Shown here: positions 57,465-64,000 of the stretch, piece after piece
How positions within the stretch are numbered: the stretch's first letter is position 1
Layout: each line of letters begins with the position of its first letter
Assembly: GCA_905331475.1 (NCBI GenBank)
Contig: CAJNYU010000406.1
Coordinates: 1,101-65,100, forward strand
Length of the DNA stretch: 64,000 bases
Reading direction: 5' to 3'
Source of the DNA: Rotaria socialis
Taxonomy: Eukaryota; Rotifera; Eurotatoria; Philodinida; Philodinidae
Notes under the pieces: generated by a model
The model's input: only the letters and a program-made list of their open reading frames with translations
Databases searched by the model: none
Told to the model about the DNA's origin: nothing
Made by a program: the position numbers and the translations under genes

Positions 57465-58142
57465 ATTCGACGTGTACGCCGTTTTGGACAATGCCATGGT
57501 TAAACCAATGTACCCATTTCACGTATTCAAATGCCAATACACGAATCTTTGGTGATAGCAGCCGTAGTATTTGTGCATTAGTTCGAGCCGGCCCTGTCAA
57601 TGCTGATAACATTGTTGTATCAATCGATTCATCATCACCCGGAGACTGCAATAGACACTTTGCAATAGCCATTGCAGATGGTAGACATGTGCACTTGTAT
57701 GGAATGTGTGGGAAGTATGATAATCCTAACATTCCTATTAATCTGATTACACTGTATGATGGAGCTTTCCAACAAATATGTGTTACTTACAATAATCAAA
57801 ATGCTAGGATATGTGTTCATGTTGATTTACAATCACCACATTGTTTTATTCGAGAAAACGCCCGTTACAACACAGATACAGGAGATGTTCGAATTGGTTG
57901 GTGGTCAGACCGCAACCGTCAATTTTCTGCTACAGGCGGTGGAATGATTAAATCGGTGTCATTATATGACAGGTCGATTTCACAACAGTGTATCAGACAT
58001 CAGTTTGAGATTAATATGTAAAAGAAACTAGTTCATTCATTTTTTTAGATGCTAATAAATATGACTTTCTTTTCTTGCTTAAGTATAAACATTTTATCCT
58101 TGATGTACATGAGGTAAGGGGTGATCGAAAAGTATGCGTGTG

Positions 58143-58726
58143 ATCCATGCAACAGTAAAAGGGAAAAATCAACTTATAAGTACTTTCATTATTGATGAAG
58201 TAAAATAAAGTAAATTTTCTTACTTTTCTAATATTAGTGATTTCTCAAAGGTGCTATTAACTACTTTTCAATGTTTAAAACTGCTTTCGGTCAGTTCTTG
58301 GAACCGAAGATCCACGACAGACTGCTCAAAAAAGTACAAAAATGAATATATCATATATCATAATTGAGGAAAGTATCAAAGTAATCGTGCATAGCTACTA
58401 TTTAAAAGCTTAAAAATATAAATAGTTTCTTTGAAAACTATAAAACCAGCTCATTATGCTTTGAGATTCTACAAAATACTTCAAATGACTTCGATAAGCA
58501 TCAAAAATATTTATTATTACTTAGCAAGAATTTGAATCATTATGCAAGTACTTTAAGAAATATCAAAATCGATATGCTTACTTTACGTTCAAGAAAAGTA
58601 CTAATAAGTAAGTTACTTCAAAAAGTATCAGAAGTAACTCTGACTACTTCTCGGCAAAGTGGAAGTACAATAAAGTACTCGATAAGGTAAAAAATTAATA
58701 TTTTTCACTTTTACTGTTACATGGAT
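58143..58726. mobile_element. 584-bp inverted-repeat element with AGTAC-rich core
   Basis: Left ATCCATGCAACAGTAAAAGG (58143-58169) and right, in inverse, ATCCATGTAACAGTAAAAGT (58700-58726) match at 25 of 27 positions. The core is crowded with AAGTACTT-like motifs in both orientations. No flanking duplication found and no coding capacity. Confidence 0.7.
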
Positions 58727-59817
58727 AGCAGCTAAACGGTATATATTGCTGCACACATCATATCATTACGTGTCCCAATAATTTGCTCAAATTTCGTCAC
58801 ACTTGATTCAGAATATATTGTTATGGATATATCAGTGCTATTAAATAACTACCCATCAAGTTTTCTTGACAAACATCTATATCGCTCCTTCTAGTTGAAT
58901 TATCTGCTCTATGTATTGCAAGAATTGAACGAGAATACTGATCATCATTTACATGACACATAAATACATTCTTCACTAAAATCTCACTTCAATCGCCCAG
59001 AGTGCTGTAGACAAACAAGTGCGACAAGAATATTATTTATCATGCTATCAGTTCAATAAACCACGCTGCAAAGATATAAAACAAGAATTTTACAAGTGAT
59101 GAACAATTTATTATGCACATGAAGGCTCTTCGTTACATGACATCAAAGTTCGCCAGTTGCTAATACCAACACAATTCTCGAAACATTCTTGATACACATT
59201 CCTCCTTATATATTCGAGAGCAATAAAAATAATCGAGTTTTTTTAAATTTACATAAGTACATTTATTTGAATATTGTATTTGTTTTCTGGCGATGATTTT
59301 ACTGCAGATATATGAGGGATAATGAAAGAAAAAGTGTTGGTTACAGTTTCTATTATCTATACACCTGCTAACTGTCATCTTCAAATTATAAGAGATTTTT
59401 TTCTCCAATGTAGCGTCATCATGAATTGCTCGAGGCATCGTTGAATAAGCATCCTACCCACATCCGATCTAACTATCGTGTGGTTGGCTTTTGAAAAGCG
59501 AATTTATACGAGTGGGAAAAAATGTTGATTAATTTACCTCGATGTCATACACACATACAGAGAGGAAATGTGAAATTACGCGATCACAACAACAGCCATT
59601 GCCTTTTGTACGCCATGTGACTGTTGAGCAATACTTCGGTATCAAAACAGAACAAAAGAATGAATCATAATGTCGTATTTTGTTTGGTGGATGAGTCAGA
59701 TTTTTTTTTCTTTTCTTACAAGTGTTGCGTCAATTTTTTTCCAAGCAGTTTGGGAAAAATATGATTATAAAATGCTGCTAAAGGGGAATGTTGTCTGCAC
59801 TTCTGATACTTATTCGC
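58727..59817. other. Gene-free stretch
   Basis: No gene supported. A frame at 59670-59864 overlaps the start of the asteroid gene out of frame and is not a gene. Confidence 0.4.
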
Positions 59818-61889
59818 ATGGGTCCTCATTATGCACATACGTTCTTCTACAAATATCTGACTGAATTAAATAATCACGCAACGCGAGTTAATCTAAAAGA
59901 TCAATCGATCATCATCGATGCTAATTCATTCATGTATTTTATCTATAATGAAATTTTAAACGATGATAAGCATAAAAATAGAAATCAAATCTTGACTACT
60001 ATTCCATTTAATTACGATGGCTACTGGGATTATTCAAAACAAGTGTTAAATAAATTCAAGCAAGATTGCTCTGATGTTCTTGTTGTCTTTGATGGAGTTT
60101 TCAAACGCAACGCCAACCGAAGACCTGATCCAGAACGTGCAAGTAGTTTACATGTCACCGAGTTCAACGGTTATCAAAGCCAACTTCCGCTACTCTTTCG
60201 ACGCGGATTCATCGATATTTTGCGAGAGTTAGATATAGGGGTTAATGTGGCTAGAGGAGAAGCTGATCCAATGATAGTTCGATTGGCTCAAGATCGAAAT
60301 GCTTATGTTGTCGCCGCCGATTCAGACTACCATCTCTACGATCTTCCACAAGGCTATGTTCCATTGTATTTTCTCAAGTTGAAAGCACTCAAAGGATCAC
60401 TCTATCAATTGGATGATGTTTTCACAGGAATGGATGCAAAAGGTGTTGCTCTATGGGCTTCACTCATTAAGTACAACTTCGTAAAATTGGCCAAACTACA
60501 AGTAAAATTCTACATTTCCATTGCAATAAATAGTTATAAAATTATTTTATTATAGAATTTTCTTTCAAGAACATTAGCATATGACCGAGAAAAATTTGAA
60601 TCATGGCTCAATAGTACAGAACCAGATGAACAGAAACGTAATTTGATAACAACTGAATGGTTACTTCTTCGTTTCATACAACAAGTTGGTAGTTCAATAG
60701 CGTATACAGAATTGATTGAACTCATCGCTTTAGATGATCGACAAAAATTCGATCAAATTAGATCTAACTATATCAATGTAATACCCGAGGCATCAATTAA
60801 AACAAAAAATGGAAAAGCCCTCCCTGCCTACCTCGATAGACTTTTTACAACTGGAAACCTTGATCATACAATCCTTAACATTCTCATCAGTAGAAATGTT
60901 CTCAAAAGTGAACAAGTGAACAATGCGGTGTATTTTCAAATACTTCGGCCTATTATCCAGATTCTTCTGTTGTCGGATTGCTCGAGCACGGAACTGGGCA
61001 ACGATAGTCAAAAAGTTACATTCAATAACCAATTATACGAACCTCTGGCAGAGATTAAGATACAAGACTTTCCTAGTTTAGACGAAATTTCCAAAATGTC
61101 TTCAGCTGATAGAAAGAAATGGCTTGTATATTGTGTGCAAAATGCTCTTCAACCATCGATAAATATGAATGATGATGAAATCCATGATGATCATTTGGCA
61201 TGGATGTGTCTGTTAAAATTATGGTGGCACAAAGGGAAGGAACAAACAGTATTAAAGAAATCTGCACTTTATGCCATGATTGTTTCATATCTCACACACA
61301 CACTACTTCATGAACATCACGAATCAGGTAAAAATATCCTCCATGAAATGTCCATTTCTTATTCAACTCTAAGTCTCAACAAATACTTGATGATAATTTT
61401 CGAACATATCTTCACATAAGTGTATCGATTCTATTTTTTTATATTTCAGAACGATCTCAACGGCACAAAAAAATAACTACGATTTCAGAACCATTTCTTC
61501 GATATTCCAAAAGAAAATTGAAGAAACGCTTCCCATTCGATATGTGCTCGGTGTTGAGCCAAAAAATAAGTAAACATGGATCGAATCATTTCGAAAATGA
61601 AAATATCAAGGGTGACTTACATGAAGCTGAAGAATTCTATAATGTCTTTTACGTTGGATATCAATTGTTTGACTCTCCTATCATCATGCCAAAAGTACAC
61701 GAATACATAAGTACACTGACTTATGAATTAGCTATTGCCTTCACAAAATCGAATACGCTCACCAGAAATATTCGGAAACGCTTGTTCAATGACAATCTTC
61801 TACTGATGGGTTTGTTTGAAGAAATCAAATCATGGGTCGAACAAGTTTATCAACCAAATCTTAATGCAAACGAATCCGACTGTAAATAG
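59818..61889 (+). CDS. ASTE1: Asteroid-family XPG/FEN-like PIN nuclease protein
   Basis: Three phase-consistent exons (59818-60501, 60556-61327, 61450-61889) encode 631 residues. I start at MGPHYAHTFF because FEN/XPG proteins keep Met-Gly at the N-terminus; an in-frame ATG ten codons upstream would spoil it. The PIN core shows SIIIDANSFMY (Asp 34), DVLVVFDGVFK (Asp 92), NVARGEADPMIVRLA (Glu 148, Asp 150) and VVAADSDYHLYDLPQGYVPL (Asp 168, Asp 170 and Asp 175), the asteroid order of acidic metal ligands. Human ASTE1 is a structure-specific nuclease acting at DNA ends in the shieldin pathway. The rest is helical and basic with no further motif I recognise. The symbol reflects family level only. 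Confidence 0.8.
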
Positions 61890-63082
61890 AAAGTTTTACA
61901 GTTTATCATGTCTTTTTATTTTAAAATAAACCTGACACGATGAGTGATGCTTCGAAAAACAAAACACTTGTGTTTTGTTTATGGTGTGTGTGTGTGTGTT
62001 GGTATCGAGGAGCAAAAAAACTCCAGTCTCATTACATTTGCTCTTGAATTATTGAGCAGTTGAACGCATGAATTATTTACTTATAAAATAACTTGAAGGA
62101 GTGAGTCATTTCAGAGTGCGATGATCTCTTGACAACATATCGGAGTAGAAAGAGGCAGGTGTCAAATAAATCTCATCGGTTCATGTTGATAGAAAATCTG
62201 TTTTTGTACTAAAAGGACAAATCTTTCATTATCAAAATTTTTCAAAAATAACAAGCAAGATTTCATTAGAAACATCAGGAAGGCGAACATCAGATCAATA
62301 CACGTTCGATTATGGCGTATATTTCTGAGAGCGCATATATTTCCATGCATCTGTGTTCATTGTTCTCTTATTATGAATATGTTCCTTTCAACAAAGTAAA
62401 ATAAACTTCACACAAAAAAGTTCGTTTCAAGATTTTAATTGTATTCAAAAAGAAAACTGATAGCATTAGAAAGCGATTAATTGTGCTTCGTGATGTGTTT
62501 CAAATTTATACGAGGGAGTTTTGTTTTTTTATTATCAGTTAATATTCGATCTTTTTCATTCATTCGATTTGTATTGGAGCTTCATTTTCTATTCTATTAT
62601 TTTTTTAATGTTGCTGCACACTTTTAGAATAGATGTTGAACTTGTTACAATTGGAATACTAATTTATATTCTAAACTCATTTCCACATCCTTTCATCGAT
62701 TTCTTACTTCATCATAAATACCTATAAAATTTGGTTGATAACTTGAGGATGTGGGTAAAAGATGCTAGTCTCAGGGTGTGACTCTTTTCTTGTGCTACAC
62801 ACCCACAAGCAGGGGTGCAGAATCTGCCGAAAAAATACAAAATTTCCCCACACGGAAATTTTCTTTTTGGGAAATTTCCCCCGCTATAAAATTGAATAAT
62901 AAAGCAAGGAATTCTCGTTTAAGATGTAGGTATATCCTTAAAAAGATTGTCAATAGTCTATGACTTGTTCTTTCATAATTCTTGCCATTGATGTTCTAAG
63001 TTTCTCAAAAACTTACCGACTGTTTAAATATAACAGAAGCAACTTATATACTTCATGTAAAGATTACAGAAAAAAATTGAAT
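61890..63082. other. Gene-free stretch with (GT)n microsatellite
   Basis: A short (TG)n run lies at 61985-61999. CACACCCACAAG and GATGTGGGTAAAAG motifs occur near 62746-62810, followed by mirrored AATTTCCCC/GGGAAATT segments (about 62840-62880). No gene supported. Confidence 0.4.
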
Positions 63083-63247
63083 TTATCTATATGTACCAAC
63101 AGGTGCTTCATATAATTCTTGTAGATTTAGTGTATCAACAAATCTAACGCCACCTAAACTGCTTCGAATAAAAAACAAAGCAACTCTGTAAACAGTCAAT
63201 CTAGCTTTTTCATTCTTTTTATGAAAATCTTCAATGTTTGTTGTCTT
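63083..63247 (-). CDS. Terminal-exon-like stretch, unknown protein
   Basis: A minus-strand frame of 54 codons ends at TAA 63085-63083 and looks protein-like (KARLTVYRVALFFIRSSLGG, VRFVDTLNLQELYEAPVGTY). It has no start codon and is closed upstream by TGA. It could be the last exon of a gene further right or a relic. I do not recognise it. Confidence 0.35.
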   Translation of the reverse strand, partial: KTTNIEDFHKKNEKARLTVYRVALFFIRSSLGGVRFVDTLNLQELYEAPVGTYR

Positions 63248-64000
63248 TCATTTTGTTCTTGTGCACATCATGTATACAGTATGTGATTTGTTTTAAAAGT
63301 GTAATCCCACATTAGCTTTTAAACTTTGAAATCGGGGTGATAGAAGTTCATTTACTTTCTGTTTAATATGTTGAAAAATGTCACATGAAATTTTATGACA
63401 TCTAATAAATGTTTTGGTGGTTGTCTTTTCCAGATAGAACAAGGTATAATCGTGATTGTCTCTAAATTATTATTGATTTTTAAACCCCTCAGTATCAAGA
63501 AATCATCTCAATATTTGATAGAATCCAGTCATTATCACATCACCCACTTGTGTATATGATGATTCTCTGTTGTTTTTTTTCTACGTTAATATTGAAGGTG
63601 AAGTGGCAGTGCTGATTTATGGGTTTTGCTAAGCCAGGAGATTATAGAATGACATTTTCTTGCTGTTATTTTTCAAATTTATTAGCATCCTCATAATCAC
63701 CACTGGTAATTGTTCTGCTACTTTCAGTTGTTTCTTTATCACAATGATATCTGGTTAAGTTATTTTTAGGAATCGTTAATTTAAATATTTCCTTATGGTG
63801 TTTTTTTTCTAATGTACGTTTACGTTATCTTTTCGTCCCACTCATCCACAATAAAAACATGATACCTGCTATTTACTAGAATACATTTCCATTATTCAGA
63901 CATGCTAAATATTCTAAAAACTAAGAGGAAGCGAAACAAAAATGAGTGAAAAGAAAAGATTTGCGAGTGACAAGGATCATAGTATGCGTCATCTGTTCTA
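63248..64000. other. Gene-free end of window
   Basis: AT-rich sequence without supported features. Confidence 0.4.

Larger units (their letters stand above)
53244..58021 (+). pseudogene. MACPF (perforin-like) protein with C-terminal lectin-like domain, one in-frame stop
   Basis: Three exons (53244-53761, 55422-56005, 57465-58021) join with matching phases, spanning introns of 1660 and 1459 nt, long for this window. Exon 1 has a hydrophobic leader and a Cys-containing N-terminal region (ICPFVGTEGMRCFDGSS). Exon 2 holds the MACPF signature: LYEDFVEAWGTYIITRSLVG (family Y/W-G-T-H/Y-x-I, then GG) and a later HLGGNIQ segment. Exon 3 is a LamG/ConA-like jelly-roll (FAIAIADGRHVHLYG, ICVTYNNQNARICVHV, SVSLYDRSISQQ). 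MACPF proteins insert into membranes in immunity, development or predation. A TAG at 55870-55872 falls inside the MACPF domain although everything after it stays in frame, so the gene is newly broken, polymorphic or misread. Confidence 0.75.

Overview
The window reads as nuclear DNA of a small metazoan, most likely a bdelloid rotifer. This is an inference. It rests on AT-rich sequence, genes cut by many 45-85 nt GT-AG introns, animal genes (CAF-1 large subunit, lamin-tail, annexin, Ly6, BEN, asteroid, mitochondrial EF-Tu), and bdelloid-typical accessory genes (ankyrin-ADP-ribosyltransferase fusion, FG-GAP repeat protein, MACPF-lectin). Scattered CCCACA/TGTGGG motifs match what I recall as the bdelloid telomere unit. 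There are no operons, plasmid or phage features, CRISPR arrays or recognisable RNA genes.

Layout. 1-3.0 kb holds gene debris: a 3' exon, a GNAT acetyltransferase relic and a PA28-type proteasome activator relic, the last two with in-frame TGA codons. 3.4-16.3 kb is the gene-dense core: a lamin-tail exon and the 12-exon CAF-1 p150 gene (minus strand), then on plus an ADAR-like deaminase-fold gene that has lost catalytic residues, mitochondrial EF-Tu (TUFM), a purple acid phosphatase and a secreted 13-repeat FG-GAP protein. 17.2-18.4 kb (minus) encodes a type II membrane protein with a Thr-rich stalk and a CBM-like ectodomain. 18.4-27.2 kb is gene-poor, with one Ly6 gene and several non-autonomous DNA transposons, two of them with hAT-like 8-bp target duplications. 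27.8-36.9 kb has a GT25-like glycosyltransferase, a broken DD37D mariner, MITEs, a BEN-domain gene split by a 1.6 kb intron with unusual GGGGAGTCCCC repeats, and a divergent annexin. 37-48 kb is sparse: a small His-rich gene, a possible small membrane protein, an 813-residue intronless membrane alpha/beta-hydrolase and a damaged glutamine-amidotransferase-like gene. 48.1-49.6 kb is the ankyrin-ART gene. 50-53 kb carries two related hAT-like elements. 53.2-58.0 kb is a MACPF-lectin gene with one in-frame TAG. 59.8-61.9 kb is an asteroid/XPG-like nuclease gene. The last 2 kb holds one small exon-like stretch.

The genes do not form one pathway. The core is housekeeping (chromatin assembly, mitochondrial translation, nuclear envelope); the flanks are surface or secreted proteins mixed with transposon relics and pseudogenes. 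Spliced models were built by hand from GT-AG sites and checked for phase. Exon ends are exact where given, but all models are unverified by transcripts.
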